The position numbers were made by a program, and so were the translations under genes. A stretch of 64,000 nt of DNA, from NCBI GenBank assembly GCA_012295275.1, contig CM022674.1:325001-389000 (forward strand). Reading direction: 5' to 3'. This document shows positions 29,627-41,188 of this stretch, one piece after another. Under the pieces are notes generated by a model. The model saw nothing but the letters and a program-made list of their open reading frames with translations, did no database searches and was not told the origin of the DNA. This DNA comes from Chrysomallon squamiferum. Taxonomy: Eukaryota; Mollusca; Gastropoda; Neomphalida; Peltospiridae. Every line of letters starts with the position of its first letter. The first letter of the stretch is position 1.

Positions 29627-30124
29627 TTTTCGACGTTTTTATTTAAAGAATATAATGAACTAATTTTCCAAATACATTTTTCAAGAACAAAAACAACAAC
29701 AAATAAAGATCAAACAAACAACAGACAAAATAGTAATAATAATAAAACGTCAGAACCCAAACTATTCGGTAGCGGTATTTGATCCGAGTACTTCCATGCC
29801 TGACATACCTTTCTTATCTACAAAGTTCATTTTTGGTGCATGTCTGTTAAATTATTATACGACAGTTGCACTACTCAGACTGGGACAGGTATCTGGAAAG
29901 GTAAGGTTCATAGCTAATTGTAGGTGTTGTTGTGGCATTGTTTAAATTGTGGTAATCATTCCAGAACGGTCATGTTCTGCTAAACATTGAAACAGGCAAA
30001 GATTGAAAGATAAAAATGATGTAGTGATGAGAAGATAGATGGGGAAGAGGAGAATAATAATAAGAAGAAGAAAATAAAAGAAAAGGAAAACAGGGTTATA
30101 ACGGGGGGCAAGGAGGAAGAGACA

Positions 30125-30129
<5 letters not shown>

Positions 30130-30212
<83 letters not shown>
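30130..30212. repeat. (AG)n microsatellite
   Basis: A perfect AG run, 75 bp upstream of the 27-bp minisatellite. Confidence 0.98.
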
Positions 30213-30214
<2 letters not shown>

Positions 30215-30285
30215 CAGTCACACAAAGACAGAGAGAGAAAACAGGGGAGGGAGAGAAAGAGCTAGAAACGGAGAGAGACATAATT

Positions 30286-30868
30286 TGGGGTGAATGTAGG
30301 GGTAGAATGTTTGTGGGTGAATGTGGGGGTAGAATGTTTGTGGGTGAATGTAGGGGTAGAATGTTTGTGGGTGAATGTAGGGTAGAATGTTTGTGGGGGA
30401 ATGTAGGGTAGAATGTTTGTGGGTGCATGTGGGGGTAGAATGTTTGTGGGTGAATGTAGAGGTAGAATGTTTGTGGGTGAATGTAGAGGTACAATGTTTG
30501 TGGGTGAATGTAGAGGTACAATGTTTGTGGGTGAATGTGGGGGTAGAATGTTTGTGGGTGAATGTAGAGGTAGAATGTTTGTGGGTGAATGTAGAGGTAC
30601 AATGTTTGTGGGTGAATGTAGAGGTAGAATGTTTGTGGGTGAATGTAGAGGTACAATGTTTGTGGGTGAATGTGGGGGTAGAATGTTTGTGGGTGAATGT
30701 AGAGGTACAATGTTTGTGGGTGAATGTAGAGGTACAATGTTTGTGGGTGAATGTAGAGGTACAATGTTTGTGGGTGAATGTAGAGGTACAATGTTTGTGG
30801 GTGAATGTAGGGTAGAATGTTTGTGGGTGAATGTAGGGTAGAATGTTTGTAGGTGAATGTAGGGGTAG
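30286..30868. repeat. 27-bp minisatellite
   Basis: About 21 tandem copies of a unit built on AATGTTTGTGGGTGAATGTR plus GRGGTAS. A few shorter units lie at both ends. Because 27 is a multiple of 3, long frames encode 9-residue repeats on both strands; these are repeat artefacts. Confidence 0.95.
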
Positions 30869-31881
30869 ATCTTTATATTTTATTTAACGAGACTTTATAT
30901 GGAAAGAGCTACAGCAAAAACAGAGACACATGTAGACAGATACACAGGCGTACAGACAGACACACAGAGAAATAGAGAAGTAAGAGAAGGAAAGAAGGAA
31001 TTCAAACTGAACCATGATAACCGTACTTGACAACACTTTGCTCTAACACTGAAGCCCCATTCCAAACACATCACTTTTAATTAAGACAAAACACGCATCT
31101 CTCGACAGAACAATGTTATCAACAACAAAAGTGCGAGCTTGTTAACGAATTGTCTTACTTTTTTTTTTTTAAACATTGTCTTTTTTGAAACTTTTTTTCT
31201 TCCCTTTCTCAAAACCACGTATTACTCTATTTCTTTCTTCCGATGTCTAACCTGCAAACCAGCTTCCACATCACTAATTATCCGCTCAGCTTGTTACGAG
31301 ATTATTTACGTCTAACAAAGCAAAACAAGGACGAATCAGCGTTTTTTTTTCTTCCTTGTTTCTTTTCCTTCTTCTCCTTCGTCTTGTTTTACAGTTGCGC
31401 TATCTTCCAGATGTCGTCTGTTCTAAGTACTTCACATTACCGCACTCAGACTGGGACTATTGTGGCTTAGTGGTTAATGGGTTAATACTGAGGGGATTTA
31501 AAGGGTTAACAAAACACGGAGGTTGTTATAAAATTAATTCAGTATGGCGAGTATTAAAATGATACCGAAAGGTGTCACAGATTCAAGTAACATGCTGTAT
31601 GATACGGGATAAAATGTTATTGAAATATGCCACGGATTAAAATATTACTGAAATAAAAAATATATTATTGAGATTAAAGCGCCTACTAAAATTTCCTTCA
31701 ATATGATTAAGGGGATTAAAATAATAATTATTGAAATATAGAAAGGTATATATATATTTTTGCTGTCTTTGAGAAGGTTGATATAAACAGTTCCCTGCTA
31801 CTTAATCGGTAAGAGTAACCCTTGTAGTGCTTAAGCATTTTATTTTTGTTTCGGTTTAACGATGTAATTAGTTCCTATATT

Positions 31882-32768
31882 CCGGTCGTTAACTGAAGTA
31901 TCCTTGAGTAAGGTATCGTTAAGTGAGGTATCGTTAAGTGAGGTATCGTTAAGTGAAGTATCGTTAAGTGAGGTATCGTTAAGAGAGGTATCGTTAAGTG
32001 AGGTATCGTTAAGAGAGGTATCGTTAAGTGAGGTATCGTTAACTGAAGTATCGTTGAGTAAGGTATCGTTAAGAGAGGTATCGTTAAGAGAGGTATCGTT
32101 AAGCGAGGTATCGTTAAGAGAGGTATCGTTAAGTGAGGTATCGTTAAGTGATGTATCGTTGAGTAAGGTATCGTTGTATCGTTAGAGAGGTATCGTTAAG
32201 CGAGGTATCGTTTATCGTTAAGTGAGGTATCGTTAAGAGAGGTATCGTTAAGTGAGGTATCGTTAACTGAAGTATCGTTGAGTAAGGTATCGTTAAGAGA
32301 GGTATCGTTAAGAGAGGTATCGTTAAGCGAGGTATCGTTAAGAGAGGTATCGTTAAGTGAGGTATCGTTAAGAGAGGTATCGTTAAGAGAGGTATCGGTA
32401 TCGTTTAAGGTATCGTTAAGAGAGGTATCGTTAAGAGAGGTATCGTTAAGCGAGGTATCGTTAAGAGAGGTATCGTTAAGTGAGGTATCGTTAAGAGAGG
32501 TATCGTTAAGTGAGGTATCGTTAACTGAAGTATCGTTGAGTAAGGTATCGTTAAGAGAGGTATCGTTAAGTGAGGTATCGTTAAGTGAGGTATCGTTAAG
32601 AGAGGTATCGTTAAGCGAGGTATCGTTAAGAGAGGTATCGTTAAGTGAGGTATCGTTAAGAGAGGTATCGTTAAGAGAGGTATCGTTAAGAGAGGTATCG
32701 TTAAGAGAGGTATCGTTAAATGAGGTATCGTTAAATGAGGTATCGTTAAGCGAGGTATCGTTAAGCGG
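31882..32768. repeat. 15-bp tandem array derived from a pogo/Tigger terminal subrepeat
   Basis: About 59 copies of GGTATCGTTAAGNGA. A variant AACTGAAGTATCSTTGAGTA recurs at 31891, 32041, 32265 and 32523, showing higher-order structure. The unit is the 15-bp subrepeat seen in the terminal sequence of the adjacent transposon relic at 33400-33444. Confidence 0.95.
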
Positions 32769-33444
32769 GAGACTGATTTACATGTACTGATTTAGCACAT
32801 ACAACAGCTTGGGTCACAGTCATGTTTAATCGTTGCGTTTGATAACTAAATCATCATGTAAAAAGTTTTTCCATGTGAGGAATAAAACTGACAACTTTTT
32901 TCTTTTTCGTACCCTTGTCGAATGCAAGGTGCGAGTGCTTTTAATCTCATTCAGATTTCTTTCTTTATCCTTTAAAACCCGTCGATACAGTTGACTGACA
33001 CAAACTAAATTTTGCAGCTAAGTCTTTAACGGATTTACCGGCTTTGTGTTCATTTAAGATGGCTTGTTTTGTTTGTAAAGTTATTGTCTTCCGTTTATTT
33101 TTATAATGAGCGTTCGCCGGTGTACTGTGTATTCGTTTTGATATACTGGAAGAGTAAATTACAAAAGCGTTAAGTGTAAATGGAAGCAGAAGAGAAGAGA
33201 GAATCTGAACACCACGTGCACGTGTGACGTCTGCGTGTCAACTGATAAACACAGCTGAGGGAAACTTTAGCGCGTGACTGAACGAAAAACAAACGAAAAA
33301 CAAACGAAAAAACGGACTTAAACACATGCATTGCACCTATTTGTACCATTTATTTCGAGCAATTAACTATTACATTTCTATGTATATATATTTTTTTTAA
33401 GCGGGATATCGTTAAGCGAGAGATCGTTAACCGAGATATTACTG
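32769..33444 (-). mobile_element. Degraded pogo/Tigger-type DNA transposon
   Basis: On the minus strand, 33096 down to 32965 encodes K-R-K-T-I-T-L-Q-T-K-Q-A-I-L-N, then H-K-A-G-K-S-V-K-D-L-A-A-K-F and Q-S-T-V-S. This is the CENP-B/Tigger N-terminal helix-turn-helix. A frameshift follows, after which K-D-K-E-R-N-L-N-E-I-K-S-T continues the Tigger pattern, then further breaks; the DDE catalytic domain is missing. The terminal sequence begins CAGTAATATCTCGGTTAACG at 33444 (minus strand) and contains two and a half 15-bp subrepeats. The element is inactive. Confidence 0.85.
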
Positions 33445-33978
33445 AATTTCTTTGTCGAATTTTATTATTTTATTTCTTCTTCTTTTTCTTCTTGTTCTTC
33501 TTCTTAAATCATTACCTTACCTTTCCTTCTTTCCTTCATCTTTTCTCTCTTTCTTTAATTCCTTATTTTTTTCCGTTTATCGTTGTATTTCTTTTTTTTT
33601 TTCTTTCTTCATTCTCCTTTCGCTTCCAGTACTTTGAATCACTCTAGCATAAAGTTTTGAAAACCAAAAACACTTAAGAAGAAAAACTTAAAAAAAGAAA
33701 GTAAAAAAGATCCTCACATGTGTGTTGTCAGGTGCTTGTGAGCTTAGTTTACAGTTATTTTCGTAAGTTTTTACATTTTGCCGGTATTCTGTGTTCATTA
33801 CCTAGTTCGCTAGCGGAAGAAGAATGTTATGTTAATGGCCGGAAACGATCCGAGGAATGCTGGGAAACAGAGTGAGCAGAAGATAGTCATCTTGTTACAG
33901 TATGGCGGAAAGATTCAGATGTTAATCTTTCTGCAGTTGATTCACGTTTGTTCTTTCATTTTTGTAATTTATTTACGT

Positions 33979-34083
<105 letters not shown>

Positions 34084-34407
34084 TAAGATTTTATAGCATA
34101 TCTGATTCGGTAAACGTCGCTACAAATCGGATCTTCAGAAAAGTATTCGAGTATTTCCGACTATTTCGAACCAAACTAAACATTAGAGACAGAAAGGAAA
34201 AAGAAACAAAATCTAACGAAGTAAAAAACAAACCCTGCTAAAACAACTTATGAAAGAAAGGTAAAAAAAAAAGAACAAAAAAAAGAACAAAAAGGAAGAA
34301 ATATATAAAATGTCTATATTCTAACGCAACAGTCTCAATAAAGATTCCAAATTTAACGAAAATCAATCTTTTTTGTATATAAATCCATCTTCAAGCACAT
34401 GTTTATG

Positions 34408-34592
34408 GCAATGTCAGTCACCATGGTTACCGCACCTGTTGGACCAATTAAAGAGAAAAATTCGGCATCCTGGAAATAGATAACACTGTCAAAATCGTAA
34501 CAATGTCAATCACCATAGTTACGACATCTGTTGGACCAATGAGAGAAAGGAGTTCGCGGAACTAAAAATAGAACTACATTGTCTAAATTGGC
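34408..34592. repeat. Diverged tandem duplication of about 92 bp
   Basis: The two halves share CAATGTCARTCACCATRGTTA and CTGTTGGACCAAT at matching offsets, then diverge. Confidence 0.75.
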
Positions 34593-34913
34593 AACTTGTA
34601 AAAGAGAATAATTTACGAGAAAATTATTGCTATTGAAAAGAGTTCCATTTTAATCTGCCGTTAAATAATAGTCAGCAGCCACAGAGGTCATTTACCTTTC
34701 TTCTAATTTAATTTTTTTTTCTCATCCACAAGTTAACAACCACAAAATAAAAGAAAAACAACAACAAAGAAACAAAAAGCATGTTTATTTCTGACAGTTT
34801 GTTTAGGAAAAATCTCCTTATGCTCATTAGTGAATCATATTCCGTTACAGTTTATAATGGTTCCAGATTTTCTGTTAAATATCTTGTAAATCTTTTCATA
34901 TATTCCTATTTTA

Positions 34914-35038
<125 letters not shown>

Positions 35039-35586
35039 TAATAAAACTGTTATTATTCTCCTTATAATTATTATTAACAGCAACAATAATAATAATGACA
35101 TCAAAAACAACAAGAATAACAAGTAAAAAGAATAAGAAACAACAAACAACAATAACAATAATGATAACAATAACAATAACAAAAGAGATAAGAAAAAACA
35201 ACAACAAACAACAAAAATAAGACACTATCTTTGCAGCAACAGCCAACATCATTACAGTAAGAGCTTTGTATAAACAATTTAAACACTTTCACTTAAAAAA
35301 AGAAGAAGAAGAAGAAGAAGAAGAAAAAAATGAAGAAAAAAAAAATTCGTTTAACAAATGGCCTACGTAAAACGGTGTAATTCAAGTATAGACTTCTTCA
35401 GGCTGCGTTAAGTTTCGGTTTCGTTTCAGAACAAAACGCGCGTGTTTAAAGTGACAGTAAATGAAAGGTTGTTGTGTTTAGTTTGATTAATTGTTAACAG
35501 CTTTATAAACACTGAAGAAGAAATAACAATAAAAACAAGAGGAAAATAAAAGTTAACAACGTTTATGTAAAGACGTTTCTAGATGT

Positions 35587-35626
<40 letters not shown>

Positions 35627-36274
35627 GAAAGATCGAATAAATAAATAAATAAATAAATAAAATAATAATAAATAAAAAATAAATAAAAAATAAAATAATA
35701 ATAATAATAATAACAAAATCAAAAAATAAAATAAAACATTAAAAGAAATTTTTTAGCCCACTGGATGACTGATAAAATTTTCAATTATGGCGAAAACTTT
35801 CTTGTAGCATTGAAATTCTACCCCATTCACATAGCTCAGTTTACCAACAAACGGGGCGGGATCAGGTAACTGGGACAAACAGGGGGGAGATTGTGGGGGG
35901 ATGACTTGTGGGGAGGATTTGTGGAGGGGTGGGGAGAACGAAAGGTGAGGAAAACAACACAAAAACTCACCGACCTCCCTTTTAAGTACTGCTATGAGTT
36001 AAATCTGATTTTCTGGTTTGCATAAATTTTCTTTTTACATATATCTTCTCGCAGTTTAAAGATTGTTATCTGTATTCTTGACGTTATGACAAAATTTCTA
36101 TTAATTATTTATGAAGCTGTGAACAAGTTTTAATTTAGTTCAGTGAACCTTCTCAAACAGTGTCGGGCTCAAGATAAATGGGAAGAGTTTGGTTTGAAGA
36201 AAAGTTTGCAATTAACGAGACTGCGGAGAATTTTCAATTAATGAGCGTCCGTTTAAAAAGTGGGATTTGTTAGT

Positions 36275-36278
<4 letters not shown>

Positions 36279-36359
<81 letters not shown>

Positions 36360-36370
36360 CAGAGAGAGAG
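36279..36370. repeat. (GA)n microsatellite
   Basis: GA run with AGAC interruptions at the right end. Confidence 0.97.
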
Positions 36371-36867
36371 AAAACACATTTCTAAATTACACTTTTAATG
36401 AAATGTATTAATTTTAAAACTTATAATCCGATTTAATCCTACGCATGCACAAGTGGTTCGTTTCCTCCCCCCTCTCAAATCTATTCCTGCATTTGGCAGC
36501 CCATATGGAAGCAATGAGCTGAGAAAAGATGTGTGCAGTGGTGAATTGTATCAACATGGCGGCTGTCAGAGGCGAAGCCGATATTCCTTGTTTTCAAACA
36601 TAAACACAAATATTTCCTCTACAGCACAAAACATAACTGCAAAATGTACACGCGTCCGTAAAAAGAAGCTCCAGTATTTTCTAGGAGATTAACGAGCTAT
36701 GAAGTTTACTAGTGTGAGTGCGCAGGAATTAGTAATTTCTTATATGTGATGCAAGCCGATGTTAAAGCAGTATTCACGTGTTTTTAATTTTAATAATTTT
36801 TAAAATATCATGAAAATTATATTATTATACTGTAATGATGAATTCAGCAAACCAAGGGCCTACGTAC

Positions 36868-37031
<164 letters not shown>

Positions 37032-37074
37032 GTATACATATAAAGTAAAAAAAAGAAAATTCTAGACAGAAACC

Positions 37075-37077
<3 letters not shown>

Positions 37078-37167
<90 letters not shown>
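37078..37167. repeat. (GA)n microsatellite
   Basis: A perfect GA run of about 88 bp. Confidence 0.98.
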
Positions 37168-37171
<4 letters not shown>

Positions 37172-37934
37172 GATAAATTATGTCATATCTAGACGAACCC
37201 TTTAACCTATATTCATTTATTTTCTCAGTAGCTCTCCTCTGCTCATTCTACTCATTCTAACACTAATTAAAATACATTTTCTTACACAAATCATTTTCTC
37301 CGAACCTGTGCTTCTTCAGCAGTTTATCGTGTTATGCTATTTTATGCACAAACGTCCAGAATAACATTTTGGTACTCACATGACCTTTGACCCAGACTCA
37401 CGTAGTACACACGGATTATTTTAGAACTTACTTGTTTTGTTTCTCTTTTTCATGTTTAGCTCCAAATAAATGATCTATATATATATATATGTTTTTGTTT
37501 TCTTTTTCTTTTTTATTACGTATTTATTATCCTTTTATCTTTATTTATTTATTATTATTTTATTTATGTACGTATTCATTCTTTCAGAGTCCATCATGTT
37601 TATTTTGTAGCTTGCATTGTTGTTTTTTCTTCTCACTTTGTTTTGAAGTTAAATAAATAGCTGTAGTTTATTGTTGTATGTATATATATATGTGTGTATA
37701 TATATATGTGTGTGTGTATATACATGCATATTTTATAAGCTTCATATTTATATATATATCTGACTTTATCAAATCTCCATCAACATTTAAATGTTTATGA
37801 ATAAACAGGTATTGATTCTGACTCTAGGAGAAGTCATCATCTGCATCATTACATTATCATTAGAATCATGATCATTATCATCTTCATCATCATGTCGAAT
37901 ACCTTCACCAACATCATAATAATAAACATCAATC

Positions 37935-37968
37935 ATCATCATCATCATCATCATTATTATTGTTATTA

Positions 37969-38036
<68 letters not shown>
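37935..38036. repeat. (ATC)n(ATT)n microsatellite
   Basis: ATC units pass into ATT units, 170 bp before the cbEGF exon at 38208. Confidence 0.96.
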
Positions 38037-38207
38037 AACCTCAATATTATTCAAATTAAAAAATCATATTCACAGTAAGTATGGCACCCTTCATTTCTCA
38101 ACCCGTCAGTCCAGCTCTATAAAACTGTCCATCATTTAAAATATTATTTAGTCACTGAAAATTCAAAATTAGATAAAATTAACCAATCAGATGTGTTTAT
38201 TTTTCAG

Positions 38208-38330
38208 ACATCAACGAATGCGGTATTAGCAATGGCGGCTGTGAGAGGGAATGCTGCAATACGATTGGTTCGTTTTATTGCAAATGTCCGCAGGGTTTTG
38301 AACTCGCCGAAGACAAAAAGACGTGTGTAG
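38208..38330 (+). CDS. Exon: calcium-binding EGF-like domain with an extra cysteine
   Basis: This 123-nt exon lies between TTTTTCAG and G|GTAAGT and is phase 1-1. It begins with a split Asp codon and reads D-I-N-E-C, the calcium-binding EGF signature. The segment C-C-N-T-I-G-S-F-Y-C-K-C matches the Asx-hydroxylation consensus C-x-[DN]-x4-[FY]-x-C-x-C. The variable position in that consensus is itself Cys, giving seven cysteines where six are usual. An unpaired thiol in an extracellular domain is unusual and might form an inter-domain or inter-chain bond. The C-terminal part P-Q-G-F-E-L ... K-T-C is standard. The exon joins directly in frame to the cbEGF exon at 39082. Confidence 0.9.
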   Translation, partial: TSTNAVLAMAAVRGNAAIRLVRFIANVRRVLNSPKTKRRV

Positions 38331-38784
38331 GTAAGTAGAGACATAGACTCAAGTACGCTTGCCAGGGCCAATTTTAAAGTGTGTTTTTTTAAATTTTAAT
38401 TTTAATTTTAATTTTCTTTAATTTCACTGCTGATGCATCTATTGCGTGTAAGATTTTAATATCAGTGGATTATTTATTTGAAAATGAAATAAGATTTAAT
38501 CATGTTTCTTATGGGTCATTTCATCTCGGAATCTTTACAGGGCTGTTGCGCGAAATGGACCATCAGTCTATCAGTTATTTGAAAGTGCTAACATATAACG
38601 AGAGTTTGTTACGGATACATTTTGTGAATGAAGTAAAATATACGTATACTGTTCGGGACAATACTGACAGTAGCTCCGATACGAAGTTTTAGTGTGTGAA
38701 AGAGACAGACAGACAGACAGACAGACAAATAGACAGACAGACAGACGGACATAGTGTCTATGAATGTGTGTATAGGTGTGTGTG

Positions 38785-38787
<3 letters not shown>

Positions 38788-38848
<61 letters not shown>
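38788..38848. repeat. (GA)n microsatellite
   Basis: GA run preceded by GACA and GT repeats. Confidence 0.96.
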
Positions 38849-38849
<1 letters not shown>

Positions 38850-39081
38850 GAGAGAAGAGAAAAATATCAGTAACAAAAGGAAATATTATAACATGAAATA
38901 ACAAGTAGAATATTATTTTTTAAAAAGAAGAAAAAAAAGAACCCGGATGATGATAAATACCTGCTCACCCACTAACATCTTAATCTCTTCTTCACCACCA
39001 AAAAGTGGGTCAGTCGAACTAACAAACTAACTTTCTAACTGAGAAAGAAGCTTCCTACAATATTTGAACTTTGTTTTCTAG

Positions 39082-39204
39082 ACAAAGACGAATGCAAAAT
39101 TCATAATGGCGGCTGTCAGCACAAATGCGTCAATACGTACGGAGGATTTATGTGCGAATGTCCTGAAGGTCACAGACTGCACACGGACGGACGCACGTGC
39201 ATTC
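39082..39204 (+). CDS. Exon: calcium-binding EGF-like domain
   Basis: This 123-nt, phase 1-1 exon lies between TTTTCTAG and C|GTAAGT. It encodes D-K-D-E-C, then N-G-G-C-Q-H-K-C and C-V-N-T-Y-G-G-F-M-C-E-C, then P-E-G-H-R-L ... G-R-T-C. It has six cysteines, the calcium-binding N-terminal motif and the Asx-hydroxylation consensus. The leading Asp codon is completed by the last base of the exon at 38330. The last split codon (c + cc) gives Pro at the start of the linker exon at 45975. It acts as one rod-like extracellular module in tandem with its neighbour. Confidence 0.92.
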
Positions 39205-39742
39205 GTAAGTCTGCTTGTGCATGCGTGCCTGCCTCTTTCACCATCGCAGTTCGTTTAATTAATTATCTTCATCAGTTTACGCTTTACTTGGAAAGCTTTT
39301 ATATATGTGTCATATTTTTATGTAAGCTTTCTGTGCTAATACATATATACATACATATATATGATTATGTACCGTTATTTCCCTTGGCCCAGGATGTTTT
39401 ATTAAAATACTGTTATTCCATGCAGCTATGTCGTACTCTGAGCAGCAAGAAAACAAATAATAATTAAAAAAAAAAATGTAAAAAGCAGATTAGCAAAAAT
39501 CCATTTATTCTCATTGTTTATTACTTTTCAGCATGACGTAATAATTTTGTTTTGTTTTTCAGCCAATCAAATTGACGTTCTTTTATGACGTCATATAATT
39601 GTTGTGTTTATGTTAAGTTTTTTATTTTTATGTTTTTTTTTTTTTTTTTATTTGTTATGCAATTTAATGTTTGATTGCCGTTTCCAGGTTTTTATTGTTA
39701 CATTTATTTAAATATTTCTTTATTTCCATATTATTATTACTG

Positions 39743-39786
<44 letters not shown>

Positions 39787-39971
39787 GCAAATAATATCAC
39801 AAAAAAAAAAAAAAAAAAACATATGTAGGCAATAAAGAAAACGTTGTAATATAAAATAAATAAATAAGTAAATACAAAAATAAGTAAATAAAAGCAAATA
39901 TTAATGATTAAGTTTAACAGTTATTGTTTTCTTGTTGTACTGTTTATTTTTGCAGTTTTTTCCCGTTAATG

Positions 39972-40050
39972 TCATTTAAATTAGATATAGTTGTTAATTT
40001 GACGTGAATTTCATTTAAATTAGATATAGTTGTTAATTTGATGTGAATTT
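39972..40050. repeat. 39-bp tandem duplication
   Basis: Two near-identical copies starting TCATTTAAATTAGATATAGT at 39972 and 40011. Confidence 0.85.
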
Positions 40051-40847
40051 CATTTACATTTCTTGTCAGTTTTATGCTAGTTTTGCCTATGGCCACCTTT
40101 GTAAGTCGACTGCTTTTTCATTAGAAGATCATCATTCTAATGACATTTTCTTATCAAACATCGAATTAATTTCATATTTTAATACTGAAATCTTAAAACC
40201 ACAAAAACAATGATACGTTTTATTAATAATTATGTTCATTTTAAACAATAATAATAATAATAATAATAATAATAATCATAATAATAAAACAACGAACAAG
40301 AAGAAGAAGAAAAAGAAGAAGAAGGAAATAAATAAATTCACTTTGTCGGCTTTTAAGTCCAGTTAATTCTTAAACACAATATCTGTTTACAAAAGCCTAA
40401 ATCTTATCTTTTAAATCATTTGATTAGATTTTCAGTTTTCCGAACAATCTTTTCAAACAAGACGTCCCTGGCTATTAAGATAAGTGTTTGAAATTACGCA
40501 GATTTAAAAGGATTCGAGCGATAATCCCTTCTCCATCAAAACCCCGTCATTTAGCTTTATAGCGAAAGCGTATATGTTACCGCGCCGGTCCTAATATCGC
40601 TGTAATGGCTTCGTCTCAAATTCGGTTTTAAATTGCTTGCCTTTTCTTGTTCTTTGTTCGTTTAAACGATTTAGCCGAAGACACACAATTATTCGTGACA
40701 AAGAAGCCGTCTGACTGATCGGAGAAAATAGTTTTCGCGGTTTGTTGATCCCAAATTTAGTATTGTTAACGGAATTAAATGACAAACTACTTCAATTAAG
40801 GGGAATCGACTTTTCTTCCATTTTTTTTTCCTTTTCCTTTCTTCTCT

Positions 40848-40850
40848 TTA

Positions 40851-40893
<43 letters not shown>

Positions 40894-41140
40894 TCCCACT
40901 TTCTTTTTCTCTTCTGTATATTCATCTAAATTTATTTTATTATTTTTTTAACATCCTTATTATCATTATTGTTATCATGATCATGATCATCATATCATCA
41001 TCATTATTATTATTATTACCATTATCCTGTTGTCGTAATCGCTGCTATTATTATTATTACTATTATTATCACCATTATTATCATCATCATCATCGTCATT
41101 ATCATCATTATTCGTACTGTTATCATCATCATCATCATCA

Positions 41141-41186
<46 letters not shown>

Positions 41187-41188
41187 CA
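40848..41188. repeat. (ATT)n/(ATC)n tracts
   Basis: ATT runs at 40848-40892 and 41140-41188, with ATC/ATT mixtures between. Confidence 0.93.

Noticed and set aside
30096-30791. 231-codon minus-strand open frame
   Set aside because: It is the translation of the 27-bp minisatellite and an (AG)n array.
32278-32790. 170-codon open frame of V-S-L-R-E repeats
   Set aside because: It is a direct translation of the 15-bp array, which derives from a transposon end.
36453-36692. Open frame containing D-V-C-S-G-E-L-Y-Q-H-G-G-C-Q, resembling an EGF start
   Set aside because: The remaining EGF cysteines are missing, no acceptor or donor gives phase 1 in that frame, and the rest is low-quality Ser/Asn-rich sequence.
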